64,000 nt of DNA from Phyto melanocephala (taxonomy: Eukaryota; Arthropoda; Insecta; Diptera; Rhinophoridae). The position numbers and the translations under genes are program-made. Shown one piece after another: positions 33,401 to 44,579 of this stretch. Below the pieces are notes generated by a model that saw only the letters and a program-made list of their open reading frames with translations, was not told the DNA's origin and ran no database searches. The DNA lies in contig OW799233.1 in the NCBI GenBank assembly GCA_941918925.1, forward strand, positions 43,204,275 through 43,268,274. The letters are read 5' to 3'. Every line of letters starts with the position of its first letter. The stretch's first letter is position 1.

Positions 33401-34362
33401 CGTATAAATACAAAACGGAAATTCACCCCCAAAAAGGAAGTGAGAACCGACAAAAGCAAAAGATACTAACACGCACACGGATAACACTGCTCCTACACAA
33501 CATAGCCATACTGGCTACTCTCTCTAACAAATTCCAGCTTACTTTAACATTAGGTCTCTGTGTGTGAATGAGTGATAAATAAAAGCAGCATCTTCGTCAC
33601 ACATCTCAATGCACATCAATGTTTGTATGTGTTTTTGCCCGTTAGTGCTGAGAAATACGCGTTTTATTTTATTTTGCTGTGTATTTGCTGCTCGTTTATT
33701 ATTTGTATTCCTAAGGTAATTATTTTTCAATTAAGCATTTTATTACAATCTTATTCTATACTTTTTTTAGTTAAAAAACTCTATACTTTTTCTATAATAT
33801 TTAGTATAAAAACTATGTTAGTTTTGAGCTAACAAGATTTTTAATTGAATTAACACCTGTTCGGAAGGAAGGCCTTTTTTGAAAGAAAGAAAGTAAGAAA
33901 AAAATAATTTAAAAATTTTAACAGATAGTTAATTAATGGATTTACAACGAAAACAAATTGATATACAAATATAGTTTTCAGACACACAATATTTTTTTAG
34001 TGCTTAAAAATTTTAAGTTAATAATTTTTAAAATTTTCTTTTTAAAGGTCATTTAAAAAGAAATAGTTTTTTATGGAAGGAAGATTTAAAAAAAGTGCTT
34101 ATAAAAAATTTTATTTTCTAAACTTTGCAAAATTTTTTCTTTGTACTTTTGAGAGGTTTCTGAGGTACGATAAGTAAACTATTGTGCGTGGTTGCTTTTT
34201 AAGTTATTTATGTTGGGCTATTTTTGTTGTAAGTAATATGGCTGTCAGAGCCTTTTAAGCCCATTTGCTTAATATGTGCTACACAAACTTGAACTACAAC
34301 TACAATTTTGACAAAAAAAAAAAAAAAAGAACCTGGCTTGTTTGCTTAAATAAAGCACCCCA
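30449..34362. other. AT-rich region with minor repeat traces
   Basis: No gene is recognisable. At 31430-31475 an AACAAGTAACAGCGAAATC stretch resembles a minus-strand 3' end of the mini-me-like family, with GTCTGTCTGTTCATGTC at 31677. The 31848-31960 stretch is related to 49949-50025 (both contain a TTTTAATAAGATTA core followed by GTGCAC), an unclassified repeat. Confidence 0.4.
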
Positions 34363-35001
34363 CAAGGTGAATTCATACAGGTGAAATTATCAGCCCAGCT
34401 GATGGGGAGACTTTATGTCAAAATTGGTTGAATTTGCCTTATTAATGCAGGGAAGGGAAATGTGATTTTAAATTCTGTATTAAACAATTAACTTACGTGT
34501 ACTTTTTTGATAATAAATGTGCTAAATTTATGCTTTTGCGTCATTAGTAATGTGTTTCAAACAATTATATCCTTTTTTAAATCAAATTTTATTATATTTA
34601 ATATGTAAAAACAACTTTTCCATCCCTGATATACGAATTGGCCTTGACATAAAACATCTCATGAAAAGTTGCTTTGTTGTATCAATTCGCCGTTGCATAT
34701 ACCTTATGGATATGCCTTGGCACCCCATAAATTTTTCAATCCAATTGGTAACTGAGTAGGTTGTTATCTAAATCAAGGCGTGCATGGCTCTGTCAATTGA
34801 TTAGTTTGGCAGTTATCGAGTTGGTTGAAGAAAAATCAAAAGATATTGATTTTTTCAAGTGTGTGTTCAAGTATCTTGAACAGCTGTCAAGAGTTGTTTG
34901 TAGTTTTCAATTCTTTCAATTCAGTTTATGACGTGTGTGACTAATCATCAATTCAATTGAAAGACTCAATTGACAATTGAATTGAAATGTGTATGGGGTG
35001 C
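34355..35001. mobile_element. MITE with GCACCCCATA termini, split by a hAT-like copy
   Basis: The left arm is GCACCCCA (34355-34362), resuming after the inserted element as TAAATTTTTCAATCCAATT. The right arm at 34971-35001 is its approximate reverse complement (AATTGAATTGAAATG, then TATGGGGTGC). This gives terminal repeats of about 28 bp once the insert at 34363-34719 and its target duplication are set aside. Confidence 0.55.
34363..34719 (+). mobile_element. hAT-like element, CAAGGCGAATTC family, copy A
   Basis: Starts CAAGGTGAATTCATACAGG and ends GGATATGCCTTG, with a perfect 8-bp duplication GCACCCCA at 34355-34362 and 34720-34727. It shares its whole interior with the inverted copy at 41970-42324, which has a different target duplication. 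Two independent insertions of one subfamily are therefore present. Open frames in both are not conserved proteins. Confidence 0.85.
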
Positions 35002-35079
35002 CTAACGGACCTGGATAAATATTTAACACAGAGATGTCCAACCATATTTCAAGCCTTGTCTTTAGAATTTATATACTTA

Positions 35080-35196
35080 GGGCCGTATTCATAAAAAATA
35101 TTTTAGGTTTATTAAAGGCTTATTTGACAGATGTTGTAGAGAAATTTGTCAAATAAGCTTTCAATAAACCTAAAATATTTTTTATGAATACGGCCC
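35080..35196. mobile_element. 117-bp near-perfect foldback MITE
   Basis: GGGCCGTATTCATAAAAAAT at the left pairs with ATTTTTTATGAATACGGCCC at the right. The arms continue with few mismatches for about 50 bp to a short loop around GATGTTGTAGAGAAA. TTA flanks both ends (35077-35079, 35197-35199), as for Harbinger-type MITEs. The transcript of either strand would form a long hairpin. Confidence 0.8.
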
Positions 35197-35963
35197 TTAT
35201 TATACAATATTTTAATTAATATTTTAATTAATGCTCCCAATGCTAAAGGGCATACTCTTGGATAAAATGGAGAAGTGTTTAAAGAAGTTGCAAAGTCTAA
35301 CTTAGACCCAAAACACACCTGCAAAAAACCTCATGTATTTCAACAAATGCTTTTTATATTGAATCGTTTACTTCATCGTTAAGATCAGTCTTAATTAGAA
35401 ACAGACATATGTATGTGTGTGTGTAGTAGTGAGTGTATTCTGTGTGCACCGGGAGAAATTTCGTAAACAATATTTTTGTAATAAAAAAAAAAAAATAGCT
35501 TATATATAAAAATAGAATGTATAAGAAGATAAAATTTGAATTCGAAAACCAGTAACAAACTCAAAAAGTTAACAGAACTCTGTTAGCTACTTAACAGAAC
35601 TAATGTAACCATTTTAACGATATTTTTACCTCTTAAATAAGAAATTAATAAAAAATATTTCACGATAATTTTTTTAGGAGAAGATAATAACAGATTTGTT
35701 TTTTGGCGTAGAATACATCTTACCTTACGGTATAGGGAGTCATGTCAGATTGTTATTGTTGTAATCTTTATTTCATTTCAACTTTTTTTAAAAATTTTTT
35801 TGTAGGTAAATAAAGATGTTATCTTTCGTTTGATATACATTTCATATTGGTTGATATCTTCCTAATATTTAAATTTCTCAAATGAGAATTGTTTAAACAC
35901 ATACACTCAAACACATGTGTGGTGTTTGGTTGAGTGTCTGAGTTTGTAGCGTGAACACAAACT

Positions 35964-36203
35964 ATGCTGCTGTTTCAGTGTGGACACAAACCTTCGGCTG
36001 TTGTTTTGATTGATGAAATATTGAAAGCGAAATATATGAGCGATACATTTAATTTGGATTATATTCGAAACGATGCTCCCACAACTATTGATAACACAAC
36101 CATTGACTTAGTTTTTGCGAAAAATTTGAATGTTAATTTAAAAACATATTTATCCTATTTTTCGTATCATAAGCTTATATTATCAAAAGTAACTATCAAA
36201 TAA
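35964..36203 (+). CDS. orphan open frame, possible endonuclease C-terminal fragment
   Basis: A 79-codon frame with GHKPSAVVLIDEILKAKYM, DNTTIDLVFAKNLNVNL and TYLSYFSYHKLIL. The TTIDLVF ... SYFSYHK spacing recalls C-terminal segments of endonuclease-like ORFs in uncharacterised insect mobile elements. I cannot name a family with confidence. The frame ends in a stop at 36201-36203, with no intact element around it. Start codon choice is arbitrary. Confidence 0.3.
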   Translation: MLLFQCGHKPSAVVLIDEILKAKYMSDTFNLDYIRNDAPTTIDNTTIDLVFAKNLNVNLKTYLSYFSYHKLILSKVTIK

Positions 36204-36489
36204 ATAAATTCATTTGCTTATATTATTTATCATTTATTGTTATATATGTTTTCTGTCTTATCGGATGGCTTATTCTACGTTAAACTTAATGGTCGTGTCT
36301 CTGACACAGCCTGCATGGACAACTGTCTGCTGTTTTTTTAATATTTTTGTTGTTGTTCTATTTGCAATCTATTTTACAATTAAAATAATGAGCAAGTTTC
36401 ATGATTTTAAAATAACATATATTGAGTTTCTAAAAACTCAAAAAGAAAGTAAAGACAAAACGAATTTTACTTTTGTAATTAAAAATTAA

Positions 36490-37705
36490 AAAATTAAATA
36501 AATTTTTCCATTTTCGGAAGGGTAGGTCAAGTACATGAAGTCTTTTAAGTCTCTGGATTTCATTGCTATCCATCTAACAGGTTTATTGCTAACACATTGG
36601 AATGATTACTTAGACTATTTAGGTATCTTTCACTGAAGTTATTAATCTCGTCCTTGACCATTGAAATTCAAAGATTCATGTTTTTGTTGCTGATAAACCA
36701 CGGCGCATATGTTAAAAGTCTGAGGGTTTTGGACTGGTACCTCTGTAGTATCTCAACTGTAGAATTACTTGTAGTTCCCCAAAGTTGGATGCCATGTGTC
36801 CATATCGGTTTTAATATTGTTTTGTATAGCAGGATCTTATTTTCTAAGCTTAAGCTTGATCTGGGGCCCAATAGCCAAAACATTTTTCTAGTTTTTAAAT
36901 TGAGTTGCTCACGTTTCTGTCTATTTAACATGCTCTTTCCAAGTAAGTCTTCGATCAAGATGAATGCCTAAGTATTTAACGGTGTTGCAGCTTGGTATAA
37001 CAAAGCCATTTAGATATACAGGCGGGCAATCTTCTTTTCTTAGGGTAAATGTAACATGAACAGATTTTGTATTATTAATTTTAATATTCCATTTTTGAAG
37101 GCAATCTTGAAGAAGATTCAATAGATTTTGCAGCAACTCAGAAGCTATTACCGGTGATTCGTTAGAGGCTAATAAAGTAGTATCGTCAGCATACGTTGCA
37201 GTAGTTATGTTTTCAATAGTTGGCATATCTGCTGTAGAAATTGTGTACAATACTGGTCCCAGAACGCTACCTTGTGGAATACCAGCGTTAATGCTACCGA
37301 AACTTGAATAATTTTCATTTATGTTTACAAAAAAGAATCTATTTTGGATATATGTTTCTAGCACCAAATAGAATGGGGCTGGGATGGAATTTTTCAACTT
37401 ATACAAACGCCACTGTGCCAGACTCTGTCAAAGGCTTGTTGAAAATCTAAAAATACTGCGGAACAATACAATTTTCTTTCCAAGGCGTTAGAAATGCTAT
37501 TGACAATCTTATGACATTGTTCTGGTATGCCATGTTTATGCCTAAACCCGAACTGATAATCAGGTATAATTTTTTATTGTCTAAGATTGGCATTAGTCTC
37601 TTTAAAAAGAGCATTTCAAAACTTTTTGAAAAACTTGACAACAATTGGTCTATAGGATGCAACATTATTTTCGGGTATAACAGATTTGTTAATATAATTC
37701 TTTTT
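36490..37705 (-). mobile_element. 5'-truncated jockey-type non-LTR retrotransposon
   Basis: This minus-strand copy runs from the finger domain of the reverse transcriptase (near 37705) to a jockey-style C-terminus and an AT-rich tail near 36490. The body is frameshifted several times. It lies between two related sequences at about 35571-35625 and 37925-37985. Confidence 0.8.
36510..37700 (-). pseudogene. jockey-type reverse transcriptase, frameshifted
   Basis: Pieces in order: SFSKSFEMLFLKRLMPIL and DYQFGFRHKHG; VFLDFQQAFDRVWHSG; after a frame change KLKNSIPAPFYLVLETYIQ, INAGIPQGSVLGPVLY, TYADDTTLLAS (catalytic YADD intact) and VKYLGIHLDRRLTWKEHVK; then LLGPRSSLSLENKILLYKTI, LKPIWTHGIQLWG and the C-terminal RYLNSLSNHSNVLAINLLD. 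These match jockey/X-element type polymerases. Three or more frame breaks and a missing endonuclease make it inactive. The palm motifs look younger than those at 3676-5892. Confidence 0.85.
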
Positions 37706-37709
37706 TAAA

Positions 37710-38311
37710 AAATACGAAGTTGTCACGCAATACCACTATATACAAAGTGTACTTAGTCAGGGGACATTACAATCAGATTATAGAAATGGAATTTCTGAAT
37801 TGGTGTTATGAAGTTTTTAAAATTTGCTTGAGCATATGAATTTTCTGTGAGGGACTTTGATCATTGTGGGAAAATATGGTGTTGGCGAGCGATTGCTTTA
37901 GATGGAAAGTGTAAGTGGGAAAAGTCAGTTACAGAGCTCTGTTAGCTACATACTTAACAGAAATAATATAACGACTTTTAAACTAGTTGTTGTTATACAA
38001 AGCACCAAAAAAAATGGTGTGGTAGTAAATATGTATATTCATTTTATTATTCCGTCTTCAACACATTAAAATATTCATTGTAGACCACATATATTATTTA
38101 TTTTCTGAGTCCTGGTTTCATATTAGGATGATGTAACTATGTCCGTCCGTAATATTCCGCTGAGCGATAACGCTGAGGTGACAAACCTAGACTTAAAATC
38201 GATAGATTAACCTGGAAATAGCTAAAATGGCATTACAAGAACTGTTGTACTGCATCCAACTTCCATAGCTAACGCCTTGTCAAAATATGATTTTGCGATT
38301 ACAAAGAGCTA
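37710..38311. other. no gene seen
   Basis: Contains the CTCTGTTAGCTAC stretch at about 37938 related to 35579, and otherwise ordinary AT-rich sequence up to the Harbinger-like element. Confidence 0.4.
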
Positions 38312-39405
38312 GTTTACATGAAGGGACATGTCCCCGCGACTCTACTTGCGTTGGCTTGTATTCTCTTTTGGTGTCCCTTCTAAAACCTTCTGGCGTTTAC
38401 ATGAAGTGATTTCGTTGCAGGAACAAAGCGACTTTTTGACGATAAATTAACTAATTCTTTTTATCCTTTCATTCGTAAAATGGGCTGCCATACAATTAAT
38501 AATTTATGATTTGTCAACAGTAGCAGTGGCAATACAAGTATTTATAAAAACATAATTTTACAGTCATGATTCAGCTCTGGTCGGGTCAAGAGCTCGCGCG
38601 TCATTGTCATTATCTCTTAAGGGCAATCAGGCCGTCCTTTTCATCCGTCTTCGAGAGTTTCACGTCTCACTCTCGCACTGGTTAATTGCGTGGCGTCGGT
38701 TAACTGTACAAAGGTACAGCTACTCGGACCATCAGTTAACCACGTGCATATTTTTAGACAAGGAGTCGAATTCGGAAATTCCAGCTTCCTATACGAAGGT
38801 ATAGGTCGTTTGGTAGTTGCTGGAGGAGGCTCTGGAAAAATAATTGGTGATGGCAGTATTGTCTTTTGACAAGCCAAATAATTGTCTAGTGCTAGTACAC
38901 TAGAACCTCCATTGGAGTAATCGAAATTTAAAAAAAAAAAAAACAAAATTTAATAAATTTCAAGGAACATAATGGCTGAACTTTCTAAAGAAGAAATTGT
39001 TGACCTAACTGAACTGGCTGTTGAAACGTTAGATCTAGATGATGTTGAAAATATAGAAATAATTTTAAATATGCTAGAATGCTATGAAAATGCAAATAGT
39101 TTACCGAATAAAAGAAAATGAAAGGAGTGGGTAAAACCATGGAGGATAGAGCGAGGGTTACGCGGCTAATTTTTATCTCTAACGAATGAGCTCTCATTGG
39201 AAATTGTATCTTTTTTTGGCAATTTAAATAAAATATCAGTCTGGCAGCACATGACAAGAATACAAGAGAACGAAAGATGTAAAAGAGAAATGTCCAGTAT
39301 GTCCCCTCAAATTCACAAAACGTGCGACACTTGCTACCACGTACTCAAAGCCGCACCCCTAACCTACAAACTCGAGTCGCAGGGGACATGCCCTTTCATG
39401 TAAAC
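38312..39405 (+). mobile_element. Harbinger-like element, internally deleted
   Basis: The ends GTTTACATGAAGGGACATG and, inverted, GTTTACATGAAAGGGCATG continue through a GTCCCC-GCGACTC match for about 33 bp. A further GTTTACATGAAG word lies at 38396. A transposase N-terminal remnant lies at 38972-39190. No clear 3-bp target duplication was found. Confidence 0.6.
38972..39190 (+). pseudogene. Harbinger transposase N-terminal remnant
   Basis: A 49-codon frame from ATG at 38972 reads MAELSKEEIVDLTELAVETL and ends with NSLPNKRK and a stop at 39119-39121. The same frame continues past the stop as KEWVKPWRIERGLRG. The basic run followed by W-V-K-P-W resembles the segment that opens the conserved part of HARBI1-type nucleases. 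The DDE domain is absent. The assignment depends on this short motif. Confidence 0.45.
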
Positions 39406-39507
39406 ACGCTCAAAGTGTTGCCGCCGCGGTATTTCGGTTTGTTTCATACAAATTGTATGAACATAAAAATTTTTGACAGCCAAAAAAACGCTTGCCGCTC
39501 TTTTTTA

Positions 39508-40306
39508 CCCCCCGACCACACGAGCAATGTGTTTGGCAATTATTGCCACAGCAACTGTCAAATTCTATTGCGAACACAAGATATTAACGTGTGGACTGCA
39601 TGAATATGTATTAGAATACATATTAAGCAATAAATGTTATAATACATTACTGAACAATAATCTTTTAACACAAGCTGTCAAATTCAATTGCAAACAAATA
39701 AAATGTAACAACAACACTAATGTACATGGTACAATCATCAGGTAGCCGCAGTTCTGCAACAACAAAATCCTAAATGTATTTTGTTGCTGGAAAACGACGA
39801 CTTAAATGTCAAAAAGCAAATGTGTGTGCGTGTTTTTTTGGCGGTAGAATATAAACGTACACAATATATACACATACATACACAAAATTTGACATCTACG
39901 TTAAACTTTAAGGTAGAGAAAAAAATAATCAGCTGTTTTAGTGAGGCTACCTGATAATTTTACCATGCTAATGTATAAGAGAACGTCGCAGAAAAAAAAG
40001 AAAACAAAATATTAAAATTAACATGGTTATTATAAAAAAATTTAAGTTTTTTAATTATATTTAAATATATAATGCCAAAAGAATCGTGTTAATCTAGTGT
40101 TTTTGGTGAAATTTATGTTCGTATATTTTTTATAAAATTTTAAATTATAGGTCAATCACCAGGAAAATTTTCAATTTTATGTTTTAAGATATTAACGTGT
40201 TCTCCACCTATAGATATAAGCTTGAACATTGGCAATTTGATGCCGTTATTCTGCCGGCTTTATTGCTTATATTAAAACATAATCAATCGCTCGTGTGGTC
40301 GGGGGG
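39508..40306. mobile_element. Harbinger-like MITE, CCCCCCGACCACACGAGC termini
   Basis: CCCCCCGACCACACGAGC at the left has its exact reverse complement at the right end. TTA flanks both ends (39505-39507, 40307-40309). The length is 799 bp with no convincing coding frame. The GC-rich tips stand out in this AT-rich window. Confidence 0.82.
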
Positions 40307-40699
40307 TTAGGTGTGGCTGTAAGTAACATAGCCTCAATGTTTTTTAAACTTCTAAATAATTTATTATAAAGTTAAAAAAAAAATTAATAAATATCATTTA
40401 GTTTGTTTAACACAGAACACAGAACACACTAAATAGTTGAAAAACAAACGACTGTGTTTTAATGGGTTTTGAGAACAGCCATGCAGACGTCTAGTATAAA
40501 ATAATAGTTTTTATTTTATACGGAAGCAATTAAAAACAATCAATTTAAAAATTTAAAAGTGCTTTTTCACTATCAGACTTAAGCAGTTTTTTCTTGTTGA
40601 CACAGAGTTAAGTAGTAACAACCCCAGAAAGTATGCAATTAATATTTGATATTATTTTTACTATTGTATTTTTCTTTTTAAATAAATAAGCAAGCAACT

Positions 40700-40850
40700 A
40701 TTTTTATTATTTAATTAAACATACATACATACAAACATACATAAAGACATACATACATACAAACATACATAAAGACATACATACATACATACAAGCATAA
40801 AGACATACTTCCATACATACATATACAAATTTATTCATACATACATACTT
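40700..40850. repeat. ACAT/AAAG microsatellite cluster
   Basis: Repeated CATACATACATACAAACATA and CATAAAGACATA units with slight variation. It lies just upstream of a mini-me-like copy, a family whose flanks are often ACAT-rich in this window. Confidence 0.8.
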
Positions 40851-40896
40851 ATTTTTCTAAAATAAATTAATAATGTATATTGCATGTTGACCTTAG

Positions 40897-41624
40897 TTTT
40901 TATACCCTTCACACAGTGAAATAGGGTATATATAGGTTTGTCATTCCGTGTGAAATTTCTACAATTTTCATTTCCGACCCCATAAAGTATATATTTTCTG
41001 AAAGCTTATGAATAGGGGAGTCGATTAAGCTCTGTCAGTCTGTCCGTCTGTCCGTGTGTATGTTGAAATCAACTTTTTGAAGCCCCCCGACATAGGTTGG
41101 ACCCGGGTAAGGTATTAAAATATCAGAAATATTCGGGAGTAGATCGGTATTGAAAATCAGAAACATCGGTACATAAACAACTGAGATATGAGCAAAAACC
41201 CACGACCACCTAGATTTTTTTTCACAAAAACAACATAACAACAACAACATACATACATACAAACGTGTATACTGGTTAGAGAAAACGTGGCATCAAATCC
41301 CAGCTGAGCCAAAAAAATTTTTTTTTTAATTTTTTTTTTATTTTTTTTTTATTTTTTATTTAATATATTATTTATATTTTTATTATTTTTTTTTGTTTTA
41401 TATATATAATAATTTTCTTTTTTAAATTTTTTTTAAAATTTTTTTTTTATTTTTTTAACATACATACGAGAATTTTTAATTTTACAATGGGATGTTTTTA
41501 TAAAAGTATGTACGTATATCATATGGAATGAATGGTGACACAAACTACTGTTATTGCATGACTACACGTTGTGAAGGGTATATAAGATTCGGCACGGCAG
41601 AATATAGCACTTTTACTTGTTTTT
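40897..41624 (+). repeat. mini-me-like repeat copy
   Basis: Starts TTTTTATACCCTTCACACAG and ends GGCACGGCAGAATATAGCAC then ACTTGTTTT. It contains GTCAGTCTGTCCGTCTGTCC (GTCY-type run), GACCCCATAAAGTATAT and an internal poly-T/AT block at 41310-41460. It is closely similar to 54303-55069. Confidence 0.75.
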
Positions 41625-41969
41625 GTTTGTATTGTATATTTGTTAATAATATTTATTTTTATTTGTGCTTGTACAACATTCATACGAACATACATACATA
41701 CATACATACGTATATACGTACATATTGACAGAACAAATTCCCTGCCATGTGGTCGAAACACCCATCATATATTTAAATAGGGTGTTCCAAAATTTGTAGT
41801 TTTTATTGATTCATAAAAAACACTGTACAGACCACATCAGTTAAAACTTCGTCGCTTTGCGTGACATTTTTAACTCAGACATAAAAGTGCGATGGAAAAG
41901 GTGCATGTCACAATGAAATCTTTGACAACACTTACGCATTGTTTATTTACCTATAAAGTTGGCAAGTAC

Positions 41970-42324
41970 CAAGGCATATCCATAAGGTATATGCAACGGC
42001 GAATTGATACAACAAAGCAACTTTTCGTGAGATGTTTTATGTCAAGGCCAATTCGTATATCAGGGATGGAAAAGTTGTTTTTACATATTAAATATAATAA
42101 AACTTGTTTAAAAAAGGATATAATTGTTTGAAACACATTATTAATGACGCAAAAGCAACAAATATACATCAATTTAGCACATTTATTATCAAAAAGGTAC
42201 ACGTAATTTAATTGGTTAATACATAATAAGGCGAATTCAATATAATAAGGCGAATTCAACCAATTTTGACATAAAGTCTCCCCATCAGCTGGGCTGATAA
42301 TTTCACCTGTATGAATTCGCCTTG
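41970..42324 (-). mobile_element. hAT-like element, CAAGGCGAATTC family, copy B
   Basis: Inverted relative to copy A at 34363-34719 and similar along its whole length. A perfect 8-bp duplication GCAAGTAC lies at 41962-41969 and 42325-42332. Near 42229-42260 the internal block ATAAGGCGAATTCAA is duplicated, which copy A lacks. Confidence 0.85.
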
Positions 42325-43130
42325 GCAAGTACTTTTCTAATTTTTTCACTATTATTTCATTATTAAATAATGATATTTTTTAAATAAAAGCTAAAAATCA
42401 TATTTTATATTAGTTTTAAAAACTACATATTATAAAATATTGCGTTGGAATTTAAAAGAAAAATATATAAGAAAATTAACCATCTGATTGTCAAAGCGCG
42501 AAAAAAGATGAGAGTGGCCTAACTTTAAGCTTCGCGCTGCGTTGAAAGTACTTAATGTCACATATCTCATATAAGTATGACTATTGCATCTTAAATGTCA
42601 AAGCGAATTTCTAACGTAACGCTAAGCAAAAGTTTTATCTGTCATGGCTTTACAGGTTTACATGTGAGGGTTTAAGTGTCGCACTTTTCTCTCTAAAATT
42701 GAGCTTACTATGTTATAAGTGGTTGAAGTTTAGATGAGTATGAGTCCATTTTCAAGCGAGATATGGTGATTAATTCTAGCACTTTTAAATAAAAACCTGT
42801 TTCGCTTGTAGCTTAATAGGTATATGAGCACTTAAGCCATTTTTGCTCTAAGCAAGTAAAAAAAATTCTACAAGAAGTTTTAAGCTAACATCTTATAACT
42901 AACTGTAGAATTTGCTGTCAAAACACCGGCTTTAAGTATCTTAGTACAATGCTTTGACGTGGGACAAACAAGTTGTAGGTCAAAAACTGCCAGTTTAAGT
43001 TTTTGATTGGGTTTTAATCGAATAAATTTAAGTCTAGCACAAGTGCTTGCAATTGCAATTATTTGATGGTTAGGTTGTAATTCAGAAAAATATTTTTGCA
43101 GTTTCTGAACCAACCCTTTTTCGCTCAACT
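42325..43130. other. no gene seen, leads into a Helitron-like remnant
   Basis: Unclassified sequence. Because the tandem array and helicase remnant that follow belong to a Helitron, part of this stretch may be its body, but no 5' TC end could be placed. Confidence 0.35.
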
Positions 43131-43670
43131 GTCATGACTATGTAATTTCATGATTAGAAAAGTGGGCAGGGACACGCCCATCAAAAAAAAGTTATAATTA
43201 TTAGCTTCTTGCATTTGACCGATTTTTCTGTAATTTTGCATACATATTGAGTTGTCATCACTATACAATTTCGTGTTTAGAAAAGTGGGCAGTGCCACGC
43301 CCATCAAAAAAAGTTATAATTTTTAGCTACTTGCACTAGATTGATTTTTCTGTTATTTTGCACACATATTGAGCTGTCATGACTATACAATTTCGTGTTT
43401 AGAAAAGTGGGCAGTGCCACGCCCATCAAAAAAAGTTATAATTTTAAGCCTCTTGTATTTGACCGATTTTTCTGAAACTTTGCACACATTTTGAGCTGTC
43501 ATGACTTTATAATTTCGAAATTATAAAAGTGAGCAGTGCCACGCCCATCAAAAAAAAGTTATAATTTTAAGCTTCTTGCATTCGACCGATTTTTCTGAAA
43601 CTTTGCACACATTTTGAGCTGTCATGACTATATAATTTCGTAATTAGAAAAGTGAGCAGTGCCACCCATT
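43131..43670 (+). repeat. 122-bp tandem repeat within a Helitron remnant
   Basis: Five units begin with GTCAT(G/C)ACTA at 43131, 43254, 43376, 43498 and 43621 (spacing 122-123 bp). Each contains AAAAGTGGGCAGTGCCACGC or a close variant and a GACCGATTTTTCTG-type segment. The fifth unit breaks off into the helicase remnant. A single related unit lies at about 50505-50640 beside the second helicase remnant. Confidence 0.85.
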
Positions 43671-43919
43671 TGCCTTTCAACTTCAAGTTTCCAGTTCGCC
43701 TTGCCTTTGATATTACCATTAACAAAGCACAAGGACAATCTCTGCGTATTGCAGAGCTGTACGTCGCATGCTCCAGAGTGAGAACACCAAAAAATTTGTT
43801 CATTTTTACAGTAAATGGAAAAACCACAAATAATGTATACCCACTTGCATTACAATAAAAATCAATAAAATATTATTTTTAATATATTCAATTCAAGAAT
43901 TCTCGCCGGGCTTGGCTAG
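43664..43919 (+). pseudogene. Helitron helicase C-terminal remnant and CTAG end, copy 1
   Basis: The frame reads LPFNFKFPVRLAFDITINKA, QGQSLRIAEL, then LYVACSRVRTPKNLF and the C-terminus VYPLALQ with a stop at about 43856. This is the last part of the PIF1-type helicase of a Helitron Rep/Hel protein. Between AEL and LYVACSR, about 11 residues present in copy 2 (NLENPCFSHGQ) are missing in frame. The element ends CGCCGGGCTTGGCTAG at 43919 before a T, the CTRR rule for Helitron 3' ends. Confidence 0.78.
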
Positions 43920-43925
43920 TAGTAA

Positions 43926-44340
43926 AATAAAACAAGTATGAGTGCTATATTCGGCCGTATCGAATCTGAAAATTTCCTGCATCATCATGTACACATTATA
44001 GTTTAGCTTAGATTTCAGATTTCATATTATAGCCATTTCTTTTAAGTCATTCGCACACCATAAAATATCTGCTTAATTGAGCTCAATTAATAACTTTATG
44101 TCCACTTCAACGAATACAATACATTTTTTTTTGTATTTCCAATATAAATATTCTTAGCAAATGTACTTTCACAAAAATTTTTTTTTTTTTAAATTAAAAC
44201 ACAACATTTCAATAAATACCTGATTTTCATGGTTAGCCTTATTACTTTTTATACCCTTCACACAAAAGTGTGACCAGTGTGACCGATTATGACCTAGAGG
44301 CTAGGTTACCAAAACTTCAAATAAATAAAAGTGAACAAGT
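43926..44340. repeat. mini-me-like end fragments
   Basis: A minus-strand 3' end (ACAAGTATGAGTGCTATATT, then CGGCCGTATCGAAT) is at 43926. A plus-strand 5' start (CTTTTTATACCCTTCACAC) is at 44247. A further minus-strand 3' end (ACAAGTAAGAACACTATATT, CGGCTGTGCCGAAT) is at 44335. The last probably belongs with the 5' end near 47960. Confidence 0.55.
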
Positions 44341-44579
44341 AAGAACACTATATTCGGCTGTGCCGAATCTTTTATGCCCACCACAAAATGTATTTGTTTG
44401 TTATTAGATCCGGCAGCCGCCCGAAGGCATAGCTCACTTGGGTCCTCCGAGGGTCCCGTTGTGTTATTAACAGTAATCGCTGTGAAATAATCTCTTTACA
44501 CTAAAATATGTATCACTTGCTTTGTATAACTTCGATATGCTAGTAAAATGTTTTCGTAAATTTAGTATTTCAATGAAAG

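Noticed and set aside
38641..38946. 101-codon minus-strand frame as a gene
   Set aside because: It lies in the Harbinger-like element antisense to its transposase remnant, with no family marks.
41951..42349. 132-codon minus-strand frame as a membrane protein
   Set aside because: It covers a hAT-like copy from end to end, including its termini. The other copy (34363-34719) does not keep the frame.
43131..43670. 122-bp tandem array as a CRISPR array
   Set aside because: Units are tandem without unique spacers, in a eukaryotic Helitron context.
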